A DNA stretch of 64,000 nucleotides from Sphaerulina vaccinii (GCA_022570795.1 JAKUDP010000003.1:1426001-1490000); one strand, 5' to 3'; positions 10,889 to 21,672 are shown, counted from the stretch's first letter. Notes: generated by a model not told the origin, from the letters alone. A program made the numbers and translations.

Positions 10889-12586
10889 TCAGATAGACAG
10901 TCTACGTGGCGAAGGCTGCTTCTTGAGGCTCTGCAGCTCAACAAAGCTCGACAGATGCGAAGACGTCGCTGCAGTAGAACAGAATGTAAGATCTACTGGC
11001 CGACTTGCCATCTCTTCTCTCCAGACTTTCCACAGTTCAGCTCCTAGCGTCAAGATGTCTCGGTCAAGCAGATTCGCGGTGGCGTTGACTTCCTCTGGGT
11101 TACCGACTTCGTGCAAACTCGCTCTTCGTCTGGTACGAGAGTCCGGACGCGGTGTCAATGTGAAAGGCCGTATCATCCAGGCCTTGCCAATCAGCTGATA
11201 ACAGTCAATTGATGGCATGCGTCTGGCCACTAGCCATTGATAGAATTGCTTCTTCGGACCTCCTGGGCCAAGCTGAAGAAGGAAGTCGCCAGATCTTGCA
11301 TCAGGACGAGCATATCCCAGGCATGCCGAACCAATGCTGATACTGATGAGACCTTCTGAGTTTATCTTGGTCGCCTTGGTCGCCATACCCAGGCCGAAGT
11401 GATATTGCGAATGCACAGAGAGGCCACTTCCGAATACTGATGACTGTAGTCTATGTGCAACAGCTTTGAACTTGAAGGATCGACGCTTATATTGTGTCGT
11501 ATCAAGGAGTTTCACAGGCTCGTCGCTGGGCACAAGCGACTTAGTGACAGATTGTCCAAGATCAAAGGCCTGGATCACGATGTCTACACTCGCACTGTAG
11601 GGTGCTGCTTCGCCACTTGGCTCGGCTTCTATATATGGCATGAAGCGCATTGCCAGCTCGTGGGAGCTGATCTCGTAGTCAGGCTCGATTGGCGGCAGGC
11701 TCTTCGGCCAGCTGATCATGCCCAGTGTGCCATATATCCGATCGCGAATATCTGTGCATCTAAGCCAATAGCACTTGTTCAGAATCGAGACTGGCTGCAT
11801 GATCCAAGGCAACTTTCCTGTCAAAGCATGTCGACAGTTCCGAGCTTGGCCATGGGAGTATAATGGAAGTCTGGTAGGTGTGCGGGCTTTCTTCTTGGTG
11901 TAGTCCAGACATGGTCCAAGGTACTTCCAAAGACTTTCGAAGCTAAGGCAATGGTCGCCACAGCATACTAGAAGATCTCGAGCGAGCTGAAGTTCTTGTG
12001 CAATCCATAGTCTTGACCAGTACTCTCTCTGACCAAATTTGTTGACTGCGCTTAGAAGCGTATCCAGTGGCAATGACGATTCGTTCGCATGCTCCTTCAG
12101 AGATGTAATAAGGTTGGCAGGACTTATATGCCATTCTGGCTTGGAGACTCTAGCGACAGAGAATATGAGGTCGCTGTTGTTGCTGTGTATTCCAACGCAA
12201 GCATAGACGGGTTCAGCTCGTTTGGAGACATCGCCCATGATGCGAACTTGCTGAGATTTCTCCAATAGATTGACCTGGTCAATGCAGATGCCGTCCATCC
12301 AGAACCAGGAGTCATGATTGTGACTTCGAGCTTGCTGTAAAGCGTAGTGGCAACTTCTGCCATTCACAAACGCAAGGCCATTTAGCAAGATGTTCTTGGT
12401 TTCTCCTGGAGCGCCCCATAGGTATGATATGGCTCTATAAGGTGGTGCACTGTCGACGTCAAAGACCCTGATGTCAAGAGCCAAGGACTCATCTTCCGAG
12501 TGCGAATTGAATCGAAAGAGGCGGACTTGTGCCCGGCTCACGGATAGTGGACTGTATGTGAAGGTCAGCATGACTGTGGCTTGCAT
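10889..12586 (-). CDS. HET-domain (heterokaryon incompatibility) protein
   Basis: The product has 565 residues from an ATG in very good context (GCCGCCATG) and has no intron. The N-terminal third carries the HET hallmarks: Y-R-A-I-S-Y-L-W-G, then W-F-W-M-D-G-I-C-I-D-Q (usual form W-I-D-A-I-C-I-N-Q), and Y-W-S-R-L-W-I-A-Q-E at about residue 200, matching the usual R-x-W-x-x-Q-E block. HET proteins mediate non-self recognition and cell death when incompatible hyphae fuse; many paralogues have unknown partners. The C-terminal part (about 300-565) has no recognised NACHT, ankyrin or WD repeats, so this is a stand-alone HET protein. The next gene upstream on the same strand is an SDR. HET genes commonly lie in variable regions, which fits the repeat-like DNA nearby. 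Confidence 0.85.
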   Translation of the reverse strand: MQATVMLTFTYSPLSVSRAQVRLFRFNSHSEDESLALDIRVFDVDSAPPYRAISYLWGAPGETKNILLNGLAFVNGRSCHYALQQARSHNHDSWFWMDGICIDQVNLLEKSQQVRIMGDVSKRAEPVYACVGIHSNNSDLIFSVARVSKPEWHISPANLITSLKEHANESSLPLDTLLSAVNKFGQREYWSRLWIAQELQLARDLLVCCGDHCLSFESLWKYLGPCLDYTKKKARTPTRLPLYSHGQARNCRHALTGKLPWIMQPVSILNKCYWLRCTDIRDRIYGTLGMISWPKSLPPIEPDYEISSHELAMRFMPYIEAEPSGEAAPYSASVDIVIQAFDLGQSVTKSLVPSDEPVKLLDTTQYKRRSFKFKAVAHRLQSSVFGSGLSVHSQYHFGLGMATKATKINSEGLISISIGSACLGYARPDARSGDFLLQLGPGGPKKQFYQWLVARRMPSIDCYQLIGKAWMIRPFTLTPRPDSRTRRRASLHEVGNPEEVNATANLLDRDILTLGAELWKVWREEMASRPVDLTFCSTAATSSHLSSFVELQSLKKQPSPRRLSI

Positions 12587-12699
12587 GGCGGCAGGAACCA
12601 GGAATCCTGATGTGGTGGCGACTCATCTATAGTAGAGAGGCGACAGTACTCGATGACTGTTCGCGGTGCAGCTTGAAGGTGGCTGAAGATGATGCGTAG

Positions 12700-13107
12700 T
12701 CACAAAGGCGTAAGTTCAGGCTCTTGGATTCCGGCGCTATGGGCGTATGCGATCTGGTGGCCCTCAGAATCACATGAAGTCAGCTCAGTCGTTGATGCGG
12801 TACTGATACATTCGTCGAAGTACGGTGCGAGGCGCGATTTGTTCTGCTGTGACTCGCACTGATGTTGCACTGCATTCCTCGGATGACGTGGAAGCCGTTT
12901 CTCACCAGTCGAACCTGGAGCAGGATCGGCCTCAAGACAATTGTCGAGTGACTTGGAGCACATTCGTCTAGATCGGGATTTGCTTGTAGCAGTGCTCCTG
13001 TGCTTGGTGGCGTGCGATTGGAGATGCTCGAGGCAATCATCGTCGCCTTCGCCGGTGCGAGGTAGCTGGTCATTATCAAGCCCCGAGATGCATGATGCCT
13101 CGTACAT
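12700..13107 (-). CDS. Hypothetical 135-residue protein, weak support
   Basis: This ORF starts with ATG at 13107 between the HET and SDR genes, both also on the minus strand. It encodes a hydrophilic, Ser/Thr/Arg-rich product with six cysteines and no signal peptide or recognised domain. Composition and context give no strong reason to accept or reject it. It may be a chance ORF inside the 0.6-kb spacer, which otherwise shows nothing. Confidence 0.25.
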   Translation of the reverse strand: MYEASCISGLDNDQLPRTGEGDDDCLEHLQSHATKHRSTATSKSRSRRMCSKSLDNCLEADPAPGSTGEKRLPRHPRNAVQHQCESQQNKSRLAPYFDECISTASTTELTSCDSEGHQIAYAHSAGIQEPELTPL

Positions 13108-13189
13108 CTGCCTGACCTGGGCTTTGATTGCACTGGTGCTCTCATTGTGATCTAAAGCTCTATATCAGCATATGTGCATGGTAATGCAT

Positions 13190-14293
13190 CTACACCACAC
13201 CAAACTCGATGAGACTCTTTGCACTCGACAGCAATGCTTCATCTATCGTCCTCGGCTCCCAGCCCAGCTCTTTCTTCGCCTTCGCGAAAGATCCAGCAAG
13301 CTCTTTTCCAAGATCAGGCAGACAGACACCCACAACAGGATCAAAATAGCCTGCAGCTCGCATCACAAAGTTCGGCAGTGTACGCGTAGGTATCTTGCCA
13401 GTCTTCTCTGCTGGCAGGCCTTTCCGCAGGATGTCTCCTGACTCCAGCATGTTCACGAACTCGCATACGCTGTCCTCTGACTCAACCTCGTTCGACCTGC
13501 CTGAGATGGCAAGATATCGTTGTCCATTCGCAGCTGGACTCTCCATGGCTCTTATATGCAGATCGGCCACGTCTCTCGCATCGACCATGCCGGTGCCGTA
13601 TTGAGGCACACCAGGCATGCCGCCAAGCAGAATAGGAACCAGCTTCAAACTCGATGCGAAGTTCTTGCTCAGTGAAGGTCCATATAGAGCAGTCGGATTG
13701 ATGGTAGTCATCTCTAACCCTTTGCCCTCGTCACTCTTGATGTACTCCCAGGCTGCCATCTCTTGCAATGTCTTCGCTCGAGGATATACATGTAGCTTCT
13801 CTTTCTTGTTCGACAGATCTGTCCAGTCTTCTTCTGTGAAGGGCGCAGATTTGTTGCGTTTGCCATGGCCGTGAGCTATGGCGGCTACTGAGCTCGTGAA
13901 CACGACTCTCTGTACTCCTGCAGCCTTTGCGGCGCGTAGGACGCGTAGCGTGCCAGTCTGCAATGGTACGACCAGTTCGTCCTCGTGCTTTTCTGTGCCA
14001 TTTGCTATCATGCCTGCGCTATGAAGGACATATTTGGCGCCATTGCACGCTTTTGTCCAGGCTTCATCGCTGTCGGTGATGAGATCTAACACCACAAACT
14101 CGACGCTCCCAATCTGCTCCTCTGTCGCGCCTCCATGGCGGTATCTGGCCTTGGCTTCGTCGATGCGTGCTGTAGTGCGAACTGTCGTGCGGACTGTATA
14201 TCCTTTCTTCAGAAGTAGTAGGATACAGTAGCCTGCTAGGTGGCCACTACCGCCAGTCACAAGGACGGTGTCTCTGCTGCTTGAATTGGTCAT
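13190..14293 (-). CDS. Extended SDR / dihydroflavonol-4-reductase-like NAD(P) oxidoreductase
   Basis: The product has 367 residues from ATG 14293; a GTG 21 bp upstream is not a credible fungal start. The N-terminus has the Rossmann motif V-L-V-T-G-G-S-G-H-L-A-G (TGxxGxxG). V-L-D-L, then V-L-H-S-A-G and F-T-S-S-V-A-A-I follow in the order seen in extended SDRs. The active-site Tyr and Lys are in V-Y-P-R-A-K. This family (NAD-dependent epimerase/dehydratase, DFR-like branch) reduces carbonyls on varied small molecules using NADPH. The substrate cannot be read from the sequence. No biosynthetic cluster partners lie beside it, so a general aldehyde or ketone reductase role is a reasonable default. 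Confidence 0.85.
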   Translation of the reverse strand: MTNSSSRDTVLVTGGSGHLAGYCILLLLKKGYTVRTTVRTTARIDEAKARYRHGGATEEQIGSVEFVVLDLITDSDEAWTKACNGAKYVLHSAGMIANGTEKHEDELVVPLQTGTLRVLRAAKAAGVQRVVFTSSVAAIAHGHGKRNKSAPFTEEDWTDLSNKKEKLHVYPRAKTLQEMAAWEYIKSDEGKGLEMTTINPTALYGPSLSKNFASSLKLVPILLGGMPGVPQYGTGMVDARDVADLHIRAMESPAANGQRYLAISGRSNEVESEDSVCEFVNMLESGDILRKGLPAEKTGKIPTRTLPNFVMRAAGYFDPVVGVCLPDLGKELAGSFAKAKKELGWEPRTIDEALLSSAKSLIEFGVV

Positions 14294-15471
14294 TGCTATC
14301 GTGCTGTCACTCACGAAGGTGCCTTGGTGTACGAAGGGGGCTGGAGTTTATATGCTCAACCGCTAGCTTATCTCAGACAACCACGAGGGCCAGGGCCCAT
14401 GCCATTGATACGGATGGGCGTGTACCCGGGATGCATAATAGTCGGATGTCGAAGAGGCTGGTGGGTAGTAGACAACATGTAGAGATGAGTGTCAGACATG
14501 GTCATATGGACATAGCAAGACTGATGCTGGCGACTTGTACGACCTCGCGAAAGCTCGTTCCTGCTTGAAAGTTCATCCAGAGAAAAGACTTCACTTCTAA
14601 ACGACGAAAACCAACATCGTATCACCCCAACATCAATCCTATGCTGTACACTCAAATCACTATCAATACTCTGGCCCAGTACAATCGACTCAACGATACA
14701 ACCGATTCCCGCACGATGACAAGATGAGCAAACATATGCTAAGACGCCCATTGCTCTCGTCTCAGTTCCATGTTTCCACCTCCATAGAAGACGCGATTCT
14801 ACGGACGCAGGTGCAGTGTTTGAGTTTGCGCGAGCAGATGATGCTTGTCTCGGAATGCGTACACACAACTTGAGGTGACAATGGCTTTGGCTAGGCTAGC
14901 GACTGCTAGCGCACTTCCAGGCCGTTCAGACACATATGGCACCGTGGCCATGATTTCTCCTGCGCAGCTCTGACACCTCCATGGTACCATCTTATGGCGC
15001 GCACAGGACTGTTGGCCTTGGCCCGCAGCTCTCCGCGGTGCTTCAGCCGACTTGGAACAGCAGTGCTGAATGGCAGATCGGAAGCATGCAGATGAAGACG
15101 ACAGCACATCACTTAGCTCACCTTGCCAAGAAATGCTGAAGCCACGAAGGATCTACTCGCTTCAATCACTTTCGCGCGAGAGATCACCTCAAGGTGCTCC
15201 GCTTCCAGCGACAGCCGGGCAAATGCCTCGTTCACCTATATATCACTCAGCTCACACCTAATATATTGTACTGACAAGCTTCACTTGATCTGATGAAGCG
15301 GTTCTCAGGATCACATGCACGGAGGTCTGTGCGCCCACACTCGTTCACCTTTAGCCTTTAGCCTCTTGGATCGGCCTATAAAGTCGCACTTAAGATTCTG
15401 CTTTGCTCTACTTCTTCCAAACATACAACAACATCAGCTCACACAAGCAACTCTCCTCAAGCTCTCTGATC
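14294..15471. other. Intergenic between divergent SDR gene and F-box-like pseudogene
   Basis: About 1.2 kb without a supported gene; the longest frames lack ATG starts. It contains a TATA-like box at 15377-15383 that would serve the pseudogene. Confidence 0.45.
15377..15383 (+). promoter_or_regulatory. TATA-like box
   Basis: TATAAAG lies 95 bp upstream of the ATG at 15472, at a suitable distance for a core promoter of the F-box-like (pseudo)gene. Confidence 0.4.
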
Positions 15472-16529
15472 ATGGTCGCCCCACACATAGCAATGGGCAT
15501 TGCTAAAGCTGGACCGGACCCTGCCATCAAGGGCAGCTGCTCCATACACGAAGCAAAAACACAAGCAAGACACGAGAGTGGGCCGCCAAACAGCATCCGG
15601 AGAACTCCATTGACCACCCTCTCGTGAAAGATAGCCGACATGCCTTCCGATCAGCTTTACGCTTCGAGTTCGATGCGAGGGTGCTCCCACATGTCCGTGC
15701 TGCTCGAGTGGTACTGACACAATACGACCGAGGCACATTCGAGCGATATGTCAACCCTCTTCAGGTCTCTGGACTGAACTACCAGCCGCAACTTGTGAAC
15801 GGACTCGAGGTGCACTACCTTGCTATCGGGCCTGCTGGGCTCATGGCAAAGGTACCTGTTAGATTCCAGGTCAGCTTGGACTTTCACCGCGCCACGCGAG
15901 TGAAGGACATCATGGTCCTCGACGGCGACTCGACACACAAGCTTGAGGACTGGCTGCAGACTCTGCCTCGCCCTACAAGACCTACGCCCGTTGGAGCAGC
16001 AGGATATGACATGCTTCATCAGTGGCACCAGGAGTGCCGTACCCATACCCCCAAGCCCATCAAGAGCTTCAGAAACATGCCTGCAGAGATCAAGGCAGAC
16101 ATTCTCCTGCACATGGTCGGAGCAGTTCGGCCGGTGAATGGTACTAAGTACAATCACAGCACCAAATGCGTAGACCAGAGTATCATCAGAGACGACGGCG
16201 AGCTCGGCAACGATAGCTCACGTGGGATAGCCAAGGGCATGCCCTTGCTGCTATCCAGCTTGCGTCCCAGAGTTCCTGCGTTGGACCTCAACATTCTCAT
16301 TCTGAACAAGGAGATCCACAAACTGGTTGTTCCTATCATTCGTACCAGTACAATCAAGAACTTCGACTGCGCAAACGAGTTCGTCAACTTTGTCCACCAG
16401 GCGCCTCAGCCTTTCCAAGTCAACGTAACTCGTCTACAACTGGCTTCCTGCGATAAGGACTACATGGAATTCTTCAACCTCGAGTTGCCAGGCTTCGGCA
16501 GCATTGAGTATGAGTCCATAGTCGGGCGG

Positions 16530-16562
<33 letters not shown>

Positions 16563-17252
16563 CGATATGCAACCACTTGACTGCGTAGGCTACTGGAGCG
16601 ACAGCAATGCTACAGCTTTGTCCAGATTGCCAAACCTCAAATACCTGGAGATCTGGTTCAATTCTCCTCTGGATCCGCGACCCTGCAGCCCATGGTACAT
16701 CAACAGGGCGAACCTTAGCGTTTCGCATCCGGACATCGACACATATCGCTTCCCATGTCGCAAGACTATGGTCGATTACATCTTGACTGGCGCCTTCCCA
16801 TTCATCCAGCACATCCCGCAGCTGAACATCACTGGCTTCGTCAAGACATCTACTCGCGAACACTGGCTCAGCATCTTTCGCAACAAGCAAGACCGTGAGA
16901 ACTAGCTCGCCAAAGTCAAGCAACAGTTGATCGAACTCAAGAACTTGAGTTCAGAACAAGTGTAAGTCCCACAATACTTCCAACCTTACTTTTACTAACT
17001 CTATACATAGACCACCACGCTGCAATTGTCCATCACCATGCTTCTTTCCCGGCTTGCTAGAGCTGCCTTTCGAATGGAAGTCAAAAGTTACCAGAAGAGG
17101 CAGCGAAGCGATACAAGTTCGACTTCGATGACGACTTCACCGATGAGGACAGAGCTGCGATCTACGTGAGCGGGAATCGTGACTTCCATCAGATGCCGCA
17201 CCATTCATTCCTTGGTGTTTCATACGAGTGTCTCTGTGATAGATGCATATGA
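15472..17252 (+). pseudogene. F-box-like protein pseudogene with poly-G interruption
   Basis: A once longer reading frame is broken in several places. It starts at ATG 15472 and changes frame near 15560-15580. It then runs open through an F-box-like segment at about 16059-16128 (F-R-N-M-P-A-E-I-K-A-D-I-L). A run of 32 G at 16531-16562 shifts it again. It resumes with a Leu-rich stretch (L-P-N-L-K-Y-L-E-I-W), meets an in-frame TAG at 16903-16905, then continues to a textbook intron (16962-17010: GTAAGT, TACTAAC, CATAG). The frame changes once more near 17090 before the last readable piece ending at 17252. The surviving perfect intron downstream of the nonsense codon shows that the gene was once longer. 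The family is otherwise unknown to me. Part of the damage could be assembly error at the G run. Confidence 0.7.
16531..16562 (+). repeat. 32-bp poly-G tract
   Basis: Thirty-two consecutive G residues lie inside a formerly coding region. The frame before and after differs by one, so 31 G or 34 G would restore continuity through a polyglycine stretch. Such a run is extremely slippage-prone in replication and in sequencing, so its length here should not be trusted. Confidence 0.95.
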
Positions 17253-17582
17253 ACATCACCGAGACCGAGGAATCGTGGAATTGCCAATGAGATTGGAGCC
17301 GCACATACGGGACTCGGACGAGCCTGGGAGATTACTCATTCTTTGGTGATGAGTCTACTCTTACAGACCTTCGGCGTACGTTTGAGTAGATGAGGCGAAA
17401 GGTGTGGTTCCGAGAGTGCGATGAGCTCCGAAGGTTGGGTTCTTCCTTTCCGACGTTGTTTTGTCGTACTATGCACACGATATAAATGCTGTTCCTGTCG
17501 AAGTTTCTTCTTCGTCGCAACGCCAGACGCCATTCGCTAATCCTCAGCAAGTCTTTCTTTCTGTCATCCTTTCACGATTCAT
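17253..17582. other. Short intergenic stretch
   Basis: This is 330 bp between the pseudogene end and the 3' end of the convergent mannosyltransferase gene. Nothing is recognised. Confidence 0.4.
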
Positions 17583-18855
17583 TCACAACTCTTCCTTCTT
17601 CCAATCGCCCATGCCGACATACTTGAACCAGTTCGGTCGGCAATCTTCCTTTTGCAGGAACGGCTCTCCATCATAGAACTTTCCTGCCTTGCATCCCTTA
17701 CACTTCGGACTGTTGGGACAGTTGAAGAACGGGATATGCCTATATCCGATATCCTTGAACCAGTGTACTCTCGATTGCTCCTCGAAGAGCCCCAGCGCGA
17801 TGGAGTGCACTGGCGCATCACCCCACCGTTCATAGAAGAACCCACCAGCCCGGTCCAGATGCTCAAAGTACGCTTCATACGCTTCTGACCTCCAGAAGTT
17901 CATGTCTGCGATTTCGAAGTTGGACCAGAAGTGGCATGTCGAGTAGCCATTGGCTATCTGGTTGTGTTCTGGTCTTCGCTCCCTATCTGTCAACCAGCCT
18001 AGTGCGTTGTCTTTGGCCAGGTACTTGTTGTTTCCGGCTAAGAACTTGATCGTCTCCGGCCAGAGTTGTTCGATCGATTGTGGGGAATCGTAGATGTTTA
18101 TCGTGAAGCCGTATGTCTTATTGTGGTCTCGCATGTATCGGAAGACATCGTAGTCGACATCACAGAAAAAGTTGACATGTGGTTCTACTCGCCAGTAGTA
18201 TTGCATATCCTTCAACGCAGGGTGTTTGTAGAAGTACCCTGAGTTCCAGCGACACATTTGATGATAACTCTTCATACTCGCATACTGGATGTTCTTCTCT
18301 TCCAATATCTTTGCACTCTCCTTCATCAGGTCCATGTTGATCCAGCTCGGAATCTCCCAGTGTTCTTTCGGGATCAGCTCATATCGACATTCGGCTTTCG
18401 TGTTGGCCTGTGTAGCCGTCTTGAACTCTTCAGTGAAGGGTTCGTCGTTGAAGAAGGTCCAAGGATAGTTGAACTTGTGGTTCCATGTCTTTTCCAGCTC
18501 TTGCATGCTGCCGACTATTTGAGCGAGTTCGCTGTTGCGCACGAGGGAGAGGAGAGTGGCATTGATGCGGTCGCTGTTGGCATTATCGGGATCGTAGTTG
18601 TTGCCAGAGACGCGGTGGAGAGGTTCGGGTGGTTCTAACGTTGCTATCCACCATGTCAGTCTATTCGTCTAGCTATAGAGAGAAGATTAAGGAAGACACA
18701 CCGTCCAGATTGGGATCTCTGACCATGTCCTCCAGCTTTGCGTGGCCTTCTGGAAGCTTTGCTACGGTGGGATTTCTCATGATCTGAAACAGCAGAAAGA
18801 CGAACAGGGCCATTGTGGCTAGGGCCAGCAGCCTGATCGGTTTGGGGATGCCCAT
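17583..18855 (-). CDS. Alpha-1,2-mannosyltransferase, KRE2/MNT1/KTR family (GT15)
   Basis: Exons 18855-18702 and 18643-17583 give 404 residues. The 58-nt intron has GTGTGT donor, CTGAC branch and ATAG acceptor, and the join keeps frame. Residues about 6-24 are a hydrophobic anchor after a short basic N-terminus, so this is a type II Golgi membrane protein. The luminal part has the GT15 signature: I-N-A-T-L-L-S-L-V-R-N-S-E-L, then Y-P-W-T-F-F-N-D-E-P-F, Y-Y-W-R-V-E-P and C-H-F-W-S-N-F-E-I, which holds the conserved catalytic-region Glu. Family members add alpha-1,2-mannose to O-linked and N-linked glycans of secreted and wall proteins. Length matches family norms. Which KTR subgroup it belongs to cannot be told. 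Confidence 0.93.
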
Positions 18856-19069
18856 CTTGGGTGGTAGATCCAGATCAGTATCACGTTGAAATGTTTAGGA
18901 AGTCGTCTCGTCGTATGCAATACGGAACTGTCTCCGCCGGCGGCGCCTACTTCCCTTATCGTCTCTTTCCTCCCTATCGTATACCATACTAACACCTTAC
19001 TATCTCTCGCGTCACCTTCGCGTCTCGTCCACTCCAAACATGCACACGCCATAATGTCGCCACTGGAAT

Positions 19070-21499
19070 ATGGCACATGCAGCGACACTCGACAAGCTCA
19101 CCGATGGGCTTGTCACTGCACTCACAGGAAAGACAGCTAAAGATCATGGCTACAGAGCGCTCAAAAGCCAAGCAGTGAAAGGACTCAAAGACAAGAGCCA
19201 TGCTCGGACGAACCAATTCGCAATCAAGGCACGACTGGATGGAGTCACTGAGAAGCTGGCTGTTTTGAATCGCGATGATCTGGCAGATGCTCTGCAAGAA
19301 CGTCTTGAAGAGCTTCCCTCAAGCTCGAAGTGGACTCCCGAACTGCTCTCACTCTTTCTGGATCTCTCGGACCGACCAGCTTCGAAGACCATCTTGAGCG
19401 ATGTTCTGGTGTCTGATAGAGACAATGCTGGACCCTCGGTGACCTGGGAAGAGATTGTAGCTGACGATCCACTCAACGAACCTGGAGTCTGGGACGACAT
19501 TGATCGTGGCTATCATTCAAGCGGTGATGAAGTCTCTGACTCTGGAGAAGACTCTGAGCCGACAGTATCGACAACTGCCACTTCTGTTGACAACGATCTC
19601 AGCGCAGTAGCAAGATCACATCTCACTCAACCAGATGACGAGACGCTTCGTTCTGTGTACGAATCACAGCAGCGTTGGGAGGACGTCCCGGGGACGTGCA
19701 ACCTGTCAGAACTCGCGCTCATTCGTGAAATCCTGTCAATGCTTCATGGACTGCCCACCGATCTATTTTCGACCGGTACATTGACTGGAAGAGTCTTCAT
19801 CCATAGGAATGTGAAGCTCGCAACAGCAAGCAGTAGGTCGAAGGCAGATGTTATCACCAGCTGCATGAAACTTGCTTCCGCAATCAATTACCTACGCACC
19901 TGGGTCAAAGGTTCGCAGAGACTACTGTACATCCGTGCAGTCCAGGCGAAGATACAGGAACTGATTAAAGTATTTGACAAAGAACTTGTCGCCTTACAAC
20001 AGCGCTTCATTGGACCAAAGGCGAGGACTGTGGTCAGTGTTATCGCCATCGCGACAGATGTGCACAGGTCAGCTGCTGCACTCATGCATCTCTCTTCAGT
20101 CATACAAGGTTCCGCACTCTCCTCGGCTGAAGGACAGGAACTGGTCCTGCTTGACACGTTGTACGAAGAAGCTTGTCTCGCGCACATCTCTGGAGCCGAT
20201 TCGTCTCTCAACGCATTGGTTGCCGTCTTTTGTGCTGGACTGCGAGGATATTTGAGACCTATTGCTGCCTGGACAATGTCTGGAAAGGTTACTGCGAACG
20301 GTCACGACATCCCGCTGGTCCTACTTGCGAAGAATGACTGTGCTCTTGGTGACATATGGCAGCAACAGTATGCCAAGAATGGCAAAGCTGACGGCACTGT
20401 CTCTGCGCCTAGATGCCTTTCTGCACACACCAACAAGCTCTTCGCTTTAGGTAAAAGCCAAGCGGTTTTCCGTCTCCTACAGCCAGGTCTGGATGTTACC
20501 GTGGCTTTTCGCGACAACGATCTTCCTGATTTCGAGTCCATGCATCGACGCTTAGCCAACCATACGCTCTTATCGTTCTCTCAGCTACTGGACGAAGAAT
20601 TGCAGATATGGATCACACGTATTGGAAGCGACTGCACTCCTCAATTACTCGCCAGCCTATGGCACGATAATGGCCTGTCCAGGACAATGGCAGCATTACC
20701 CACGGTCTTCTTCTCTGCTAATGGCATCATGTTTCAAGACTTTGCCAGTGCGGTCGAGAAGCGTATCATTGTCAAAGGCGAATCGAAGGCCTGGAACGAT
20801 CAATTCATGCTGGCAGAGCTCGCACGTAACACGCTCGGGACCTGCGACCAAGTTGATGCCGACTGTATACAGATCAACACTCCTTCTGGCAATGTAGGAT
20901 CGACAACTACATCTACGACAAGAGCGCTAGATACTTTCAGCTTGGAGTACAAGTTTGCCTGGCCTGTTCAGAACATCACAAGCTGTATCACCTCAGATAC
21001 GCACGCAAAAGTCTTCGCATTCCTGTTGCAGGTACATTACGCTTCGAGCTTACTCACGAAGAGCTTCTTCTCTCTGCGCACGCCACGCTCGACACCAGAT
21101 GTACCACTCAGGCAGAAGCTCTTATGGTTTACAGAGATCATCCACTTCTTCATCACATCTACAGCTGAGTCCATCCACTTCGACACCCTGGCGGCCATGA
21201 AGAATGCACCTGATATTGACGTCTTGATCGACATATGGCAGAACTATGATGGGAGACTTCAGGCTGGTCTCCTGCTGTTGCCATCACTTGAGCCCATTCG
21301 AGACTCGATTACTGGTATTCTGGAGTTGAGCGAGCTTCTAGCAAGGGCTACACGAGCAGAAAGTGTGAAGACTTTGCAGAGGCAGTTCGACAAGAGCCTC
21401 GACCTCCTGCTTGAAGGTGTGAGAGGACTTTGTCGAGCTGGCGGAGAGGTCGCTTCCTTGGAGACACTTGCGGAGAGATTGGAGTGGGGTGTGAAGTGA
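19070..21499 (+). CDS. Gamma-tubulin complex component (Spc97/Spc98 family, GCP5-like)
   Basis: A single exon encodes 809 residues. The N-terminal 150 residues are helical and include V-T-W-E-E-I, followed by an acidic Ser-rich linker. The GCP N-terminal motif appears near residue 220: L-S-E-L-A-L-I-R-E-I-L-S-M-L, then G-L-P-T-D-L-F. The rest is helical, as in Spc97/Spc98 proteins, including W-P-V-Q-N-I and the C-terminal helical repeats. GCPs assemble into the gamma-tubulin ring complex that nucleates microtubules at spindle pole bodies. Overall layout and the extended N-terminus suggest the GCP5 (Mod21) branch rather than GCP2/3, at lower confidence. ATG 19070 is the first in frame. It is divergently arranged with the mannosyltransferase (214-bp spacer). 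Confidence 0.78.
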   Translation: MAHAATLDKLTDGLVTALTGKTAKDHGYRALKSQAVKGLKDKSHARTNQFAIKARLDGVTEKLAVLNRDDLADALQERLEELPSSSKWTPELLSLFLDLSDRPASKTILSDVLVSDRDNAGPSVTWEEIVADDPLNEPGVWDDIDRGYHSSGDEVSDSGEDSEPTVSTTATSVDNDLSAVARSHLTQPDDETLRSVYESQQRWEDVPGTCNLSELALIREILSMLHGLPTDLFSTGTLTGRVFIHRNVKLATASSRSKADVITSCMKLASAINYLRTWVKGSQRLLYIRAVQAKIQELIKVFDKELVALQQRFIGPKARTVVSVIAIATDVHRSAAALMHLSSVIQGSALSSAEGQELVLLDTLYEEACLAHISGADSSLNALVAVFCAGLRGYLRPIAAWTMSGKVTANGHDIPLVLLAKNDCALGDIWQQQYAKNGKADGTVSAPRCLSAHTNKLFALGKSQAVFRLLQPGLDVTVAFRDNDLPDFESMHRRLANHTLLSFSQLLDEELQIWITRIGSDCTPQLLASLWHDNGLSRTMAALPTVFFSANGIMFQDFASAVEKRIIVKGESKAWNDQFMLAELARNTLGTCDQVDADCIQINTPSGNVGSTTTSTTRALDTFSLEYKFAWPVQNITSCITSDTHAKVFAFLLQVHYASSLLTKSFFSLRTPRSTPDVPLRQKLLWFTEIIHFFITSTAESIHFDTLAAMKNAPDIDVLIDIWQNYDGRLQAGLLLLPSLEPIRDSITGILELSELLARATRAESVKTLQRQFDKSLDLLLEGVRGLCRAGGEVASLETLAERLEWGVK

Positions 21500-21665
21500 G
21501 CTCTGGTTCAATGCCACGCTATTGTCGACGGACGTGAACGGCCTTCCTCATTTGGTATGTCTATGCGAGTCGTATCATGCCAAGCAAGGCACATCCTTCT
21601 GAACTACAAGACTCACTGCACGCCTCGCTTTGCGCGCGTACCGACTGCAATCCATCTGGAACTGT

Positions 21666-21672
21666 TATAAAG
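21666..21672 (+). promoter_or_regulatory. TATA-like box upstream of agmatine deiminase
   Basis: TATAAAG lies 50 bp before ATG 21716 and 149 bp before ATG 21815. Its distance fits the downstream start somewhat better. Confidence 0.35.

Noticed and set aside
14368..14868. 166-codon minus-strand ORF as a gene
   Set aside because: Starts only with TTG, has no domain and lies in a promoter region.
16508..16598. Explaining the poly-G run as part of an intron (GTATGA donor)
   Set aside because: The nearest good acceptor (TAG at 16588) gives the wrong frame; the in-frame one (GAG at 16598) requires skipping an earlier AG after the branch site.
16474..16923. Minus-strand ORF with polyproline across the C run
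   Set aside because: It is the antisense shadow of the F-box-like pseudogene; the proline run is just the complement of the G tract.
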